A stretch of DNA of 64,000 nucleotides from Dyadobacter chenwenxiniae (GTDB lineage: Bacteria > Bacteroidota > Bacteroidia > Cytophagales > Spirosomataceae), in the NCBI RefSeq assembly GCF_022869785.1, contig NZ_CP094997.1:5146001-5210000 (forward strand), given 5' to 3'. Numbering within the stretch: the first letter of the stretch is position 1; each line of letters starts with the position of its first letter. Positions 25,536 to 33,614 of this stretch are shown in pieces. Under the pieces are notes generated by a model. That model did not search any database, was not told the origin of the DNA, and saw nothing but the letters and a program-made list of their open reading frames with translations. The position numbers were made by a program, and so were the translations under genes.

Positions 25536-26147
25536 TTTCAGGTGTTGTTCAGCTTCCAGCTTTTTCACTTGCTCCATAATGTCGTCCGGCGATAAATAAA
25601 GCCGGGCGATTTTGTTTTTATATTTTTGGGATAAACTTGCGTGATTCAGGATAAAGTGCTTTGTCTTAACAATGTAACTTCCCAAGCCATGGTTTACTGC
25701 GTATGTGTCGGCCACACGCTCCGCTTGCCTGATGTATCTGGAAGAAAATAGATAACCAATGCCGAACCGTATCATGCCGGCTACATTCCTGTTTTCATAA
25801 TCCATCACGTGGCCTAATTCATGACCAATCCAGCCCACCATAATATCCGGCGGGATCTGATGGATAGGAATTGCGGAAGTTGTAAGCCTGAACAGTGCGC
25901 TTATGTTGATATTATAGCCCCGTTTTGCCCCAAACATGGTTCCTATCTTGGGCTGCGCTTGCATGACAGACCGCTTAATATTCTTTTTAAACACAAAATC
26001 AATCGGCGTTTCCTGCAACTCCGGGTAAAAAGACAAAGCCTTTAAAACCTCATTTTCAATAACTTTCGGGATTGTCTTATTAACGGGAGCTTGCATGCGG
26101 AGTGAATGAATTGGGTGATGTCTTGCTCCCATTTTGTAAAAAACCAT
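25530..26147 (-). CDS. Putative HELGH-motif zinc metallopeptidase-like protein
   Basis: A 205-residue protein not assigned to a named family. The HExxH zinc motif is in MVGWIGHELGHVMDYENR, with a possible third ligand in RQAERVADTYAVNHGLGSYI (E-x2-A-D pattern), as in M48-like peptidases. A moderately hydrophobic segment (AGMIRFGIGYLF) lies between. There is no clear signal peptide from the ATG at 26147; an internal ATG at 26096 (MQAPVNKTIPKVIENEVLKA) is also plausible. It follows a lipoprotein gene on the same strand by 17 bp, so the two may work together in the envelope. Confidence 0.7.
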   Translation of the reverse strand: MVFYKMGARHHPIHSLRMQAPVNKTIPKVIENEVLKALSFYPELQETPIDFVFKKNIKRSVMQAQPKIGTMFGAKRGYNINISALFRLTTSAIPIHQIPPDIMVGWIGHELGHVMDYENRNVAGMIRFGIGYLFSSRYIRQAERVADTYAVNHGLGSYIVKTKHFILNHASLSQKYKNKIARLYLSPDDIMEQVKKLEAEQHLKS

Positions 26148-26164
26148 TCCTAATCTGTCAAAAA

Positions 26165-26746
26165 TCAGTCCTTCAACTGCTTCGCATCCAGCTTTCTGAT
26201 GATGTCTTTTTTATTGAAAAGCAGGCGCCAGACGGCAAAAGGTATTTCGTCTTTTGGCAAACATGATTTGCAAATTAAACTCTCGGCAGGGACTGGTGCA
26301 TTGTAAACCAGTGAGGTGTCGCTCAGTTGCTGGAGATTGTCGCTGGCAACAGATTTGCTTTTGGCGCTGTAAAGATATGCGTCGAGCAGTTCGCGCTCTT
26401 TCGGTGCCAGGTCTGGGTTTTTAAGATCCGTCAAATCCAGCAATTCTACTTTGACGCCGTATTCCTTTTGTAGTGCTGCTATCACCGGAATCCCAGCCAG
26501 ATTCTGGCAAAGTTCTCCTGCTTTCTCTGGATGCCTGGAAAGTTCGTTGCTCAGCGACTTTTCAGCGATTTTAGATATCTTTTTACCCCACGCATCAGCA
26601 GAATAGATAAGCTGCGTATTGGTAACGCGTTTAATTTTCGACGCATTTATCTCGTTGGACAATTCTTTGGTGTTTTCAACACGGTTTCCCGTATCACAAC
26701 TCCCCAGAACAATCGCCATCAACGCAAAAATCAATATTTTTTTCAT
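26165..26746 (-). CDS. Lipoprotein resembling Tll0287-like (DUF3365) domain
   Basis: A 193-residue lipoprotein: MKKILIFALMAIVLGSCDTG ends in a good lipobox (LGSC). The mature part contains a heme-sensor-like core: LSNELSRHPEKAGELCQNL, LDLTDLKNPDLAPKERELLD and a Cys pair, ICKSCLPKDEIPFAVWRLLF. Tll0287/DUF3365 proteins usually have CxxCH heme attachment near this place. Here the motif is CKSCL with no His, so covalent heme binding by the standard site is not supported. Start chosen at the second ATG (26746) because it gives the lipoprotein signal directly. Family assignment is tentative. Confidence 0.6.
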   Translation of the reverse strand: MKKILIFALMAIVLGSCDTGNRVENTKELSNEINASKIKRVTNTQLIYSADAWGKKISKIAEKSLSNELSRHPEKAGELCQNLAGIPVIAALQKEYGVKVELLDLTDLKNPDLAPKERELLDAYLYSAKSKSVASDNLQQLSDTSLVYNAPVPAESLICKSCLPKDEIPFAVWRLLFNKKDIIRKLDAKQLKD

Positions 26747-26839
26747 TTCCAAGCACATTATAAGTTCCTAACAGTATTCCAAAGTATCTAATTCATCGGG
26801 CGGCAGATATCTCAAAAACCTTCATTTATCTAAAATGCG

Positions 26840-26847
26840 TATCTTTG
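26840..26847 (+). promoter_or_regulatory. -7 promoter box of prfA
   Basis: TATCTTTG matches the Bacteroidota -7 consensus TAnnTTTG and lies 37 bp before the prfA start. No clear TTTG/TTG -33 element is found at the standard distance. Confidence 0.45.
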
Positions 26848-26884
26848 TGCCCCGAATGCGTGGTGCCAAAGATATTCAATAAAG

Positions 26885-27958
26885 ATGATCGATAAATTAG
26901 AAGCTATAAAAGAACGTTTCGAAGAAGTTTCGCAACAAATCATACAACCGGAAATCGTTTCCGACTCTGCCCGCTATTCTAAAATTAGCAAAGAATATAA
27001 GGATCTGGGAAGGATTGTGGAGCAGTATGAGCATTATAAAAAGCTTCAAAAAGATATAGCAGGAACAAAAGAACTCATCGCTACTGAAAAGGATGAGGAG
27101 CTCCGGGAAATGGCAAAAGAGGAACTCGACGACCTTGGCCCTAAACTGGAACAGCTCGAACAAATGATTAAAGAGCTGCTTATTCCAAAAGATCCGAATG
27201 ACAGCCGCAACATTATTCTCGAAGTCAGGGGCGGAACGGGTGGAGATGAAGCCGCAATTTTTGCCGGGGATCTTTTTAGAATGTATCAGCGATTTTTTGA
27301 AAAAATGGGCTGGCGTTCGTCGATCATGGATTTTACCGAAGGCACAAACGGTGGTTATAAAGAAATTATCTGCAAAGTTGAGGGCGAGGATGTTTACGGC
27401 AAAATGAAATTTGAGTCGGGCGTGCACCGCGTTCAGCGTGTTCCGCAGACGGAATCGCAGGGGCGCATTCACACGTCGGCTGCATCCGTGGCAGTGTTGC
27501 CGGAAGCTGAAGAAGTGGATGTCCAGATCAATATGAATGATGTCCGCGTGGATACATTTCAATCGTCAGGTGCTGGTGGACAGTCCGTTAACACGACTTA
27601 CTCCGCAGTTCGCTTGACCCATATTCCTTCCGGATTGGTTGTTAGTTGCCAGGATGAGCGTTCTCAGCTGAAAAACAAAGACCGCGCTTTGAGCGTTTTG
27701 CGTTCTCGACTTTATGAGATCAAACTGAAAGAGCATAATGATGCCATCAGCTCGCAAAGAAAATCAATGGTAGGAAGCGGCGACCGTTCCGATAAAATCC
27801 GCACTTACAACTATCCACAAAGCCGCATTACAGATCACCGCATCGGCTACACCGTTTACAATCTTCCCGCCGTCATGGAAGGGGACATCGCAGAATTTAT
27901 AGAAAGATTACGCATCGCCGAGAATGCCGAGCGTATGCAGGAGGGCGAGACGGTTTAA
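26885..27958 (+). CDS. prfA: Peptide chain release factor 1
   Basis: Terminates translation at UAA and UAG. The 357-residue length matches RF1. The universally conserved GGQ that enters the peptidyl-transferase centre is in SSGAGGQSVNTTYSAVRLTH. The codon-recognition region is HRVQRVPQTESQGRIHTSA, where the RF1-type tripeptide reads PQT and the following HTSA..VAVLPE is typical of RF1 rather than RF2. No programmed frameshift is expected in RF1 and none is seen. The following hicAB pair is convergent. Confidence 0.96.
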   Translation: MIDKLEAIKERFEEVSQQIIQPEIVSDSARYSKISKEYKDLGRIVEQYEHYKKLQKDIAGTKELIATEKDEELREMAKEELDDLGPKLEQLEQMIKELLIPKDPNDSRNIILEVRGGTGGDEAAIFAGDLFRMYQRFFEKMGWRSSIMDFTEGTNGGYKEIICKVEGEDVYGKMKFESGVHRVQRVPQTESQGRIHTSAASVAVLPEAEEVDVQINMNDVRVDTFQSSGAGGQSVNTTYSAVRLTHIPSGLVVSCQDERSQLKNKDRALSVLRSRLYEIKLKEHNDAISSQRKSMVGSGDRSDKIRTYNYPQSRITDHRIGYTVYNLPAVMEGDIAEFIERLRIAENAERMQEGETV

Positions 27959-27967
27959 GCATAACTA

Positions 27968-28360
27968 TTATACTAGAAACTGAATAGCAGCTAATTCCTT
28001 ACCCACTTGCTGGACACCCGAAAGTATGCGTTTGGCCTGCATGGAAGATGGTTTTTTAGTTCCGCTAATGTATTGCGCCAATAAACTCTGATTCATCCCG
28101 ATACGCTCACTCAGCGCTTTCACATTAAGCACCTTATAAAATGCAAAGAAGCTTTGTAAATCTGGTTTCAAAATAATTTCTTCAATTGAAAAAACAAGGT
28201 TCTTCTCCTGAAAAGCCAGATTTACTGCCTCAACGATATTTTTTTTCAGCTCATCAAAATCCTCACCTTGCGTGCCAATAAAGTTATTTTTGAAAGTAGT
28301 GTAAGCGCTATAACCTACCTCTTCTTTCACAATTGCCATTGTTATTAACGGCTTTTTCAT
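27968..28360 (-). CDS. hicB: HicB-family antitoxin with C-terminal HTH
   Basis: The 130-residue partner of HicA. The N-terminal half has the HicB RNase-H-like fold pattern (VGYSAYTTFKNNFIGTQGED, NIVEAVNLAFQ). The C-terminal half is an XRE-like helix-turn-helix (LSERIGMNQSLLAQYISGTK). Its start overlaps the hicA stop by 4 bp (ATGA), showing translational coupling, with the toxin gene first as is typical for hicAB. The HTH would bind the palindrome just upstream of hicA and repress the operon. Confidence 0.85.
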   Translation of the reverse strand: MKKPLITMAIVKEEVGYSAYTTFKNNFIGTQGEDFDELKKNIVEAVNLAFQEKNLVFSIEEIILKPDLQSFFAFYKVLNVKALSERIGMNQSLLAQYISGTKKPSSMQAKRILSGVQQVGKELAAIQFLV

Positions 28361-28554
28361 CGCTTGTTTGTTTTAATATCCGCTTGTTTTAACAAAGCAC
28401 TCAGCAGGCCCTTCTTCACCTCTGTGCTTCCGTGATAAGGGACAGTAAGTTGCCCTTGCTTGATAGGATGGCGCATAATTTTGTGGCTTCCTGCTTGCCT
28501 CACTTCAAACCAACCATCCTTTATCAACAGCTTGAAAAGCTCACTTGACTTCAT
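28357..28554 (-). CDS. hicA: HicA-family mRNA interferase toxin
   Basis: A 65-residue dsRBD-like toxin predicted to cleave mRNA. It shows the family pattern SSELFKLLIKDGWFEVRQAG followed by SHKIMRHP, with the catalytic His, and LTVPYHGSTEVKKGLLSALL. Length is typical. It is followed by hicB with an ATGA overlap. The start codon lies only 1 bp from a promoter -7 box (28556-28563), so its mRNA is probably leaderless or nearly so. Confidence 0.9.
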   Translation of the reverse strand: MKSSELFKLLIKDGWFEVRQAGSHKIMRHPIKQGQLTVPYHGSTEVKKGLLSALLKQADIKTNKR

Positions 28555-28555
28555 A

Positions 28556-28577
28556 CAAAAGTAATAAATTTATTACT
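28556..28577 (-). promoter_or_regulatory. hicAB promoter box overlapped by an 18-bp palindromic operator
   Basis: CAAAAGTA (28556-28563) is TACTTTTG on the minus strand, a TAnnTTTG-type -7 box. AGTAATAAATTTATTACT (28560-28577) is a perfect 18-bp palindrome overlapping that box. Occupation by a dimeric repressor would block transcription, which is how HicB autoregulation works in characterised systems. No -33 element is apparent. Confidence 0.6.
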
Positions 28578-28620
28578 AAAATAACGTTGAAGGAAGTGAG
28601 TAACTGAATGGTTGAACTAA

Positions 28621-29178
28621 TTACTTAGCTGCGAAAAGTGTATTGTAAGTCTTTGATTTGTAATCTTCAAAGGCTTGTTTTTTATGGTAATCCTCGCCGA
28701 TGAAGGTGATGACCTGATGGAATTCCTTAGGTTTCATGTAGCCTGGCAGCGGCTGGATCATGGTGAATTTGTCGTCCAGGAAAACGGTCGTTGGATAACT
28801 GGGCTGGTTGTTGGTCAGTGCCAATGCGAGTTGGTGTACGCCTCGGCCGCCTTCGGAAATGAATTCGAATTTTTTGTCTCCTAGCATGATGGCCTTTTTC
28901 TGTTCTGCGTTGAGCTTTACGGCGTAATATTTGCGGTTGACGTATTCGACTACGGCTTTGTTTTTGAATGTTTCGCGGTCCATCACTTTGCACCAGCCAC
29001 ACCAATCTGTGTACACGTCGATTAAAACCTTTCTCGGCTCTTTCTGAATTTTGGCGTAAGCTTCTTTTATTGTCAACCATTGAATGCCTTCCGCAGGCCG
29101 ATTTCCATCGGATTTGAAACCCGTTGCCACCGTAAGCATGACAAAAAACAGAAAAAGGGATGTAGCGGATCTTTTCAT
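28621..29178 (-). CDS. Exported thioredoxin-fold protein
   Basis: A 185-residue protein with signal sequence MKRSATSLFLFFVMLTVATG followed by a thioredoxin-like domain. The active site is VYTDWCGWCKVMDRETF (CGWC redox pair), with the cis-Pro loop QPSYPTTVFLDDKF and helix YMKPKEFHQVITFIG. It resembles the single-domain periplasmic thioredoxins (DUF255/Thioredoxin_7 type) common in Bacteroidota. Start taken at 29178 because longer starts put 12-44 extra residues before the signal. Substrate unknown. Confidence 0.87.
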   Translation of the reverse strand: MKRSATSLFLFFVMLTVATGFKSDGNRPAEGIQWLTIKEAYAKIQKEPRKVLIDVYTDWCGWCKVMDRETFKNKAVVEYVNRKYYAVKLNAEQKKAIMLGDKKFEFISEGGRGVHQLALALTNNQPSYPTTVFLDDKFTMIQPLPGYMKPKEFHQVITFIGEDYHKKQAFEDYKSKTYNTLFAAK

Positions 29179-29242
29179 AACTTCATTTGATTTCAATAAG
29201 TTAACAATTTTCATTGCGGAATAATTGTGCTGAATGCCTGAC

Positions 29243-30214
29243 TTATTCCAGATCATCGGCAACCGTAGGCTTTCTTTTTGCCAGGGAAACCATAATCCCT
29301 CCTGCCACAATCAGCAACATGCCCGTCAGCATTGAGAACGACGGAATGGCTTCTCCCATCAGAAAACCAATTAAAACCGAAAACAGAATATTGGAATAAC
29401 CAATGGCCGCAACGCGCCCGGCTTTGTCATAGGTGAATGATTGGGTTAACATTCTTTGCCCCATCAATGCTGTTAACCCGAGTGCCAGAAACCCGAGCCA
29501 GTGCGAAATGTTAGTGGGCCAGGTGAATGTCCCAATCAGGAAATCCAGATTTTCCATCGGATAATACGTCCCTACCAGCATGGAAATAATGGGCATTACA
29601 ATGCCACTCAGCATAAAAGAAAGAATGATAGCCCGGGTGTCATAAACAACGCCTAACTGCCTGATTGATAAATAAGAAATAGCAGTCAGCAATGCATTAC
29701 CCAACCCCAGCGCATTATCGCGGAGCGAAATCGAAAGATCTGGCCGGAAAACGAACATAATGCCTGTAAAGCCCACAAAAATAGCAGCCCATTCGCGCGA
29801 ATTCAGCGTTTCGCCTATCAACAGCCAGGATAGCAATGCGAGAAAAATGGGATAGGTGTATTGATAAGTGGAAGCACGGCCCAATCCTAATGTTTGGATC
29901 GCATAAAAGAGCATATAAAGCGACAACGTGCCCACAACGCCGCGAAAAATAAGCAGGCCCAGTTTGCCTCCCTGTTGTCGGATCGGGCGGCGCCAAATGC
30001 TGGTCACCACAAACACAACGCCTACAATGTTCCTGAAAAATACCAGCTGCACAATGTGAAAATCGCGGCCCAGCCACTTGGAAATGGCCGATGTAAGAGA
30101 AAAGAAAAACGCCGCGCCCAGCATAAGGTAAATGCCTTTATGCGAAGAAGTTACAGTGAGTTTTTGAGCAGAAGCAGCCAAAAGGGGTAAAGATTTTGAC
30201 CAAATATAAAGCAT
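29243..30214 (-). CDS. EamA/DMT-superfamily transporter
   Basis: A 323-residue inner-membrane protein with about ten transmembrane helices arranged as two EamA repeats (first: KGIYLMLGAAFFFSLTSAIS … FRNIVGVVFVV; second: NALGLGNALLTAISYLSIRQ … GMLLIVAGGIMVSLAKRK). Proteins of this superfamily export or exchange small metabolites. Start taken at 30214; an ATG at 30241 lies inside the divergent B12-riboswitch promoter spacer and is less likely. Substrate cannot be predicted. Confidence 0.87.
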   Translation of the reverse strand: MLYIWSKSLPLLAASAQKLTVTSSHKGIYLMLGAAFFFSLTSAISKWLGRDFHIVQLVFFRNIVGVVFVVTSIWRRPIRQQGGKLGLLIFRGVVGTLSLYMLFYAIQTLGLGRASTYQYTYPIFLALLSWLLIGETLNSREWAAIFVGFTGIMFVFRPDLSISLRDNALGLGNALLTAISYLSIRQLGVVYDTRAIILSFMLSGIVMPIISMLVGTYYPMENLDFLIGTFTWPTNISHWLGFLALGLTALMGQRMLTQSFTYDKAGRVAAIGYSNILFSVLIGFLMGEAIPSFSMLTGMLLIVAGGIMVSLAKRKPTVADDLE

Positions 30215-30225
30215 ATCGCACAGAG

Positions 30226-30254
30226 TTGGAAGTCCGGCCAATTTCCTAACTTTG
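30226..30254 (+). promoter_or_regulatory. Promoter of the cobalamin uptake operon
   Basis: TTG (30226-30228), an 18-bp spacer and TAACTTTG (30247-30254) match the Bacteroidota promoter pattern. Transcription would start at about 30260, right at the 5' side of the riboswitch, which supports the call. Confidence 0.6.
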
Positions 30255-30256
30255 CA

Positions 30257-30427
30257 CCTTTGGCGCCATAAGCGGCTTCAATGCCGCGATAAGGCTTAAT
30301 AGGGAATTCCGTTGAACCGGAAGCTGTCCCCGCAACTGTGAGTCTGTTTATATTGATCCAATCCCCAATGCCACTGTTCCACGAACGGGAAGGCCATGGA
30401 TCGAGAGACGAGCCAGGAGACCTGCCA
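30257..30427 (+). ncRNA. Cobalamin (adenosylcobalamin) riboswitch
   Basis: All hallmark conserved blocks appear in order: AAGGCTTAATAGGGAATTCC, CCGGAAGCTGTCCCCGCAAC with TGTGAGTC, the AATGCCACTG box, CGGGAAGGC and the 3' block GAGCCAGGAGACCTGCC. It sits in the leader of a TonB-dependent receptor and a BtuG-like lipoprotein gene. High intracellular cobalamin would fold the aptamer and turn the uptake genes down. Confidence 0.95.
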
Positions 30428-30465
30428 AAACTGGATTCATCAAATTTGCTTTCGGAGGAAAAGCA

Positions 30466-30489
30466 ATGCTGACGATGCTACATATCTGA
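30466..30489 (+). other. Seven-codon leader ORF in frame with the receptor
   Basis: ATG CTG ACG ATG CTA CAT ATC TGA (MLTMLHI, stop) follows a strong Shine-Dalgarno-like GGAGGA at 30454-30459. It is in the same frame as the TonB receptor, whose first possible start (GTG, 30496) is two codons after the TGA. It lies between the riboswitch and the receptor start. It may be a regulatory leader peptide, or the true initiation site whose reading was broken by the TGA. Confidence 0.45.
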
Positions 30490-30495
30490 CACAGC

Positions 30496-32409
30496 GTGAT
30501 TATTGACAGGAAGTTTTTCATGGCTTTGGCCATTGCCGCTTGGGTATTGTGTCCACAAATACTTCTGGCACAACGCGATAGCATTCGCCTGGAACCTGTG
30601 GTGATAAAAGGTTTTGTTCCTGAAAAATTCATGAGCGGACTTAAAATCCAAAAGTTAGATTCAACGTCGCTAAACCTTTTCCGCTTCCAAAATATCAGCG
30701 ACCTGCTCTCACTTTACACGCCGATCGCATTTAAAAATTATGGCCCCGGGCAATTAAACACGGCTTCTTTTCGTGGAACGTCGGCGAACCATACGGCTGT
30801 GTTATGGAACGGCCTGAACATTAATTCACCTATTTTGGGGCAAACCGACTTTTCGACCATTCCCGTTGCAGGCTTTGATCAGCTTGCTGTACAATACGGT
30901 TCTGCGGCGAGCATTGTCGGCAGCGATGCGGTGGGTGGGAGCATTCTGCTGGGAAGCACTCCTTCGAAGCAGCCTTTGCAGGTTTCGATAGGCCGTCAGC
31001 AGGAAAGTTTTAATAACCACCAAACCCAGGTTACGGCCCGATATACGGCAGTAATCAATGATCGGTGGACCTTTTCGGGCAAAACAAATGTATATGACGG
31101 CCGTATGAACAACGATTTCCCTTATTCGGAGCGAAATCAATACACCGTTCTGCCGTCAACTTCTTTCCAGCGCGGTTTGGTGCAGGATTTGTTTTTCAAT
31201 TCAAAAAACGATCATCAGATCTCGGCACACGTGTGGCTGACCCGGAACCGGCTCACATTAACGCCCGAAGATAAAGCGGGTCGTGAGCTGACTTTAACAG
31301 AAGCTTACCGGACCATGCTGCGCTATAATTACAAAGAAATCACATTCCGGGCTTCGTGGGTAAGGGACATTATTGATTATGCCAAAGGCGATTACAGTCA
31401 GTTGGATCACGCCGTGACCGACAAGTTTTCGAACCGCATTGAACGTGATTTTCAGTTTAATGCGTTCCAGATCAAAGCAGGTGGCGAATTGGCACATTAC
31501 CGGGCGCAGGTGGCGGGTTATGATAAAGAATTGGTTACCGAAAATCGCGGCGACCTCTTTTTGCTCACGCGCTGGCAACCCACGAATCGCATAATCGTTT
31601 CTGCCAATTTGAGACAAGCATTTGTCACAAAATTCGATCCGCCATTTACGCCCTCACTGGGAGCGGAATATGTTTTGGCGCAAAAAGAAACTTATAATTT
31701 GAAATTCAAAGGTTCAATCGGACGGAGTTATCGCGTGCCAACATTGAATGAGCGCTTTTGGAAAGAAATGGGAAACCCGGAAATCAGGCCGGAGACGGGT
31801 TGGAATAAGGAAGTTGGTCTTGAACAAAACTTCACTTCCCCCTTGAACCACACTTTTTCTGCTTCAATAACTGCATACCACAACCGTATCAAGGACTGGA
31901 CTTATTGGAATCCGGGAAAAAGTTATCGCGTTGAAAATTTACAGCAAGTGCTAGCCCGCGGCATTGAAGTGCTGGCTGGCTGGCGTTTCGATGTAAGCAA
32001 CTGGAAGTCAGGAGCTAACATTGGATATACTCTCAACAAAAGCGCTCAGGAAAAAGCCTATGATGCTTATTCCTCGGACATTATTGGCAAGCAACTTGTG
32101 TTTGTGCCTGTTCATTCCGGAAATTTGAATGCATTTGTTCAATACAAGAATACCAGAATTACAGCCCAGGCGCAGGCGGTCAGCAAGCGGTTCAGCACAT
32201 TTGATAATTCACAAATCTTGGATGGTTATACGCTTACAAATTTGCTGGCAGAGCATACTTTTGTTTGGGATAAAATAAAAATGCGCTTGCAGGGACAGAT
32301 CAATAACGTTGCAAACACGTTCTATTTAAATGTGAGGAACAATGCAATGCCGGGAAGGAGCTTTGCATTGAGTTTGATTTTAATGTATGATCCGCCAAAA
32401 AATCGCTGA
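30496..32409 (+). CDS. btuB: TonB-dependent receptor, probable cobalamin transporter (BtuB-type)
   Basis: A 637-residue outer-membrane beta-barrel receptor. The signal peptide is within MALAIAAWVLCPQILLAQ. The plug domain follows (RFQNISDLLSLYTPIAFKNY … TASFRGTSANHTAVLWNGLN … GSDAVGGSILLGS), then a barrel rich in alternating aromatic strands. Size is typical of BtuB. The B12 riboswitch directly upstream and a BtuG-like gene 52 bp downstream make cobalamin the likely cargo. Start is uncertain: GTG at 30496 or ATG at 30520; a TGA two codons upstream blocks extension to the well-placed ATG at 30466. Confidence 0.9.
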   Translation: MIIDRKFFMALAIAAWVLCPQILLAQRDSIRLEPVVIKGFVPEKFMSGLKIQKLDSTSLNLFRFQNISDLLSLYTPIAFKNYGPGQLNTASFRGTSANHTAVLWNGLNINSPILGQTDFSTIPVAGFDQLAVQYGSAASIVGSDAVGGSILLGSTPSKQPLQVSIGRQQESFNNHQTQVTARYTAVINDRWTFSGKTNVYDGRMNNDFPYSERNQYTVLPSTSFQRGLVQDLFFNSKNDHQISAHVWLTRNRLTLTPEDKAGRELTLTEAYRTMLRYNYKEITFRASWVRDIIDYAKGDYSQLDHAVTDKFSNRIERDFQFNAFQIKAGGELAHYRAQVAGYDKELVTENRGDLFLLTRWQPTNRIIVSANLRQAFVTKFDPPFTPSLGAEYVLAQKETYNLKFKGSIGRSYRVPTLNERFWKEMGNPEIRPETGWNKEVGLEQNFTSPLNHTFSASITAYHNRIKDWTYWNPGKSYRVENLQQVLARGIEVLAGWRFDVSNWKSGANIGYTLNKSAQEKAYDAYSSDIIGKQLVFVPVHSGNLNAFVQYKNTRITAQAQAVSKRFSTFDNSQILDGYTLTNLLAEHTFVWDKIKMRLQGQINNVANTFYLNVRNNAMPGRSFALSLILMYDPPKNR

Positions 32410-32461
32410 TTGATCTTAGCCGGTTAAGTGGCAAAAATGTTTACAACTAATAAAACAAAAA

Positions 32462-33544
32462 ATGAAAAAACAGTTATTCAGATTAGCAGCATTTACATCT
32501 TTATCCCTTTTCGCATGGTCGTGTAACCAAAGCGACCCCACTCCGAAAGGTGATTATATCCAGGGCGTTTTTGTGGTTAATGAAGGTAATTTTTCCCAAA
32601 ATAACGGAGCCATTTCGTTCTTTACCAGAGAGCAAACTACTGCACAGGCGGACATTTTTTCGGCAGCTAATGGCACTGCATTAAAAGGCGGAGTACAGGG
32701 TTATGCCGCATCCGGCGAAACCGGGATCATTCTCGTGGATAATATGTCTGCCGGACAAGATAAGGTTGAAATTGTAAACAGCAATACATTTAAGACCATC
32801 GCCAGCATTGGCACACCCGACATTGAGAATCCGAGAGAAGTGGTTTTTGGCAGTAATAACAAAGCTTACGTTTCATGCTGGGGAACCAATGCAGATCAAA
32901 AATTCACAACGGGTTATGTGGCTGTGGTGGATTTGCTTACCAATAAAGTGACCAAGCGTATTGACATTGCGTCAGGCGGCCCTGAAAACCTGGTTTTTAA
33001 TAACGGCAAACTCTTCGTGGGAACGGTTTCTTATGGCAAAGGCAAAACGCTGAGCATTATCAACACGACCACAAATGCAATTGACAAAACGCTTTCCTTC
33101 GAAAACGCGCCAAACCCAGTCGGCATTGATGCCGATGGAAAGCTTTGGGTGAATGATGGCATCAAGGTCATCAAAATGAACCCTGATTCTTACAATGCAG
33201 AAGCAACATTGACAATAGGCAGCGATGCAACCAAATTCGCGGATAAGTTTACATTCAGCTCGGATCGCAGAACCGTTTTCTTTGTTCTTTCCTACTTTGA
33301 TGCCGCTGGCGAACATGGAGGAACTTACAAATTCGGCATTAATGATGCGCAGGTTAACATTACAACGCCATTGATTAAGAGAATTTTTACAGGTCTGGCC
33401 GTGGACCCAACGCAGGGACTTCTTTATGCGGGCGTAACGCCTTCATACGCGCAGGCTGGCTACGCAGTGCGTTACCGCGCGGACGGGTCACTGGTTGATT
33501 CAATTAAAGTAAATGTAGCACCAACAGGGTTTTTCTTTAAGTAA
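32462..33544 (+). CDS. BtuG-like beta-propeller surface lipoprotein
   Basis: A 360-residue lipoprotein with signal and lipobox (MKKQLFRLAAFTSLSLFAWS, Cys next). The mature chain is built of YncE/DUF5074-like propeller blades (GYVAVVDLLTNKVTKRIDIA, KTLSIINTTTNAIDKTLSFE, LWVNDGIKVIKMNPDSYNAE). In Bacteroides, BtuG is a DUF5074-type propeller that binds cobalamin very tightly and docks on BtuB. The position directly after a riboswitch-controlled BtuB-type gene supports the same role here. Ends at a strong terminator. Confidence 0.8.
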   Translation: MKKQLFRLAAFTSLSLFAWSCNQSDPTPKGDYIQGVFVVNEGNFSQNNGAISFFTREQTTAQADIFSAANGTALKGGVQGYAASGETGIILVDNMSAGQDKVEIVNSNTFKTIASIGTPDIENPREVVFGSNNKAYVSCWGTNADQKFTTGYVAVVDLLTNKVTKRIDIASGGPENLVFNNGKLFVGTVSYGKGKTLSIINTTTNAIDKTLSFENAPNPVGIDADGKLWVNDGIKVIKMNPDSYNAEATLTIGSDATKFADKFTFSSDRRTVFFVLSYFDAAGEHGGTYKFGINDAQVNITTPLIKRIFTGLAVDPTQGLLYAGVTPSYAQAGYAVRYRADGSLVDSIKVNVAPTGFFFK

Positions 33545-33562
33545 AAGAATCTGCCGCAAACG

Positions 33563-33593
33563 AAAAAAGTCTCCTTCGCGGGAGACTTTTTTT
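33563..33593 (+). terminator. Intrinsic terminator of the cobalamin uptake operon
   Basis: A perfect 12-bp stem, AAAAAAGTCTCC (33563-33574) and GGAGACTTTTTT (33581-33592), with loop TTCGCG and a following T-run. The A-run on the other side makes it work for the convergent TPR gene as well. Confidence 0.85.
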
Positions 33594-33614
33594 ATGTATA
33601 TCAAAATCAAAAAT

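Noticed and set aside
30217..30241. Longer EamA start at 30241
   Set aside because: It falls in the spacer of the divergent cobalamin promoter; the ATG at 30214 gives a complete transporter.
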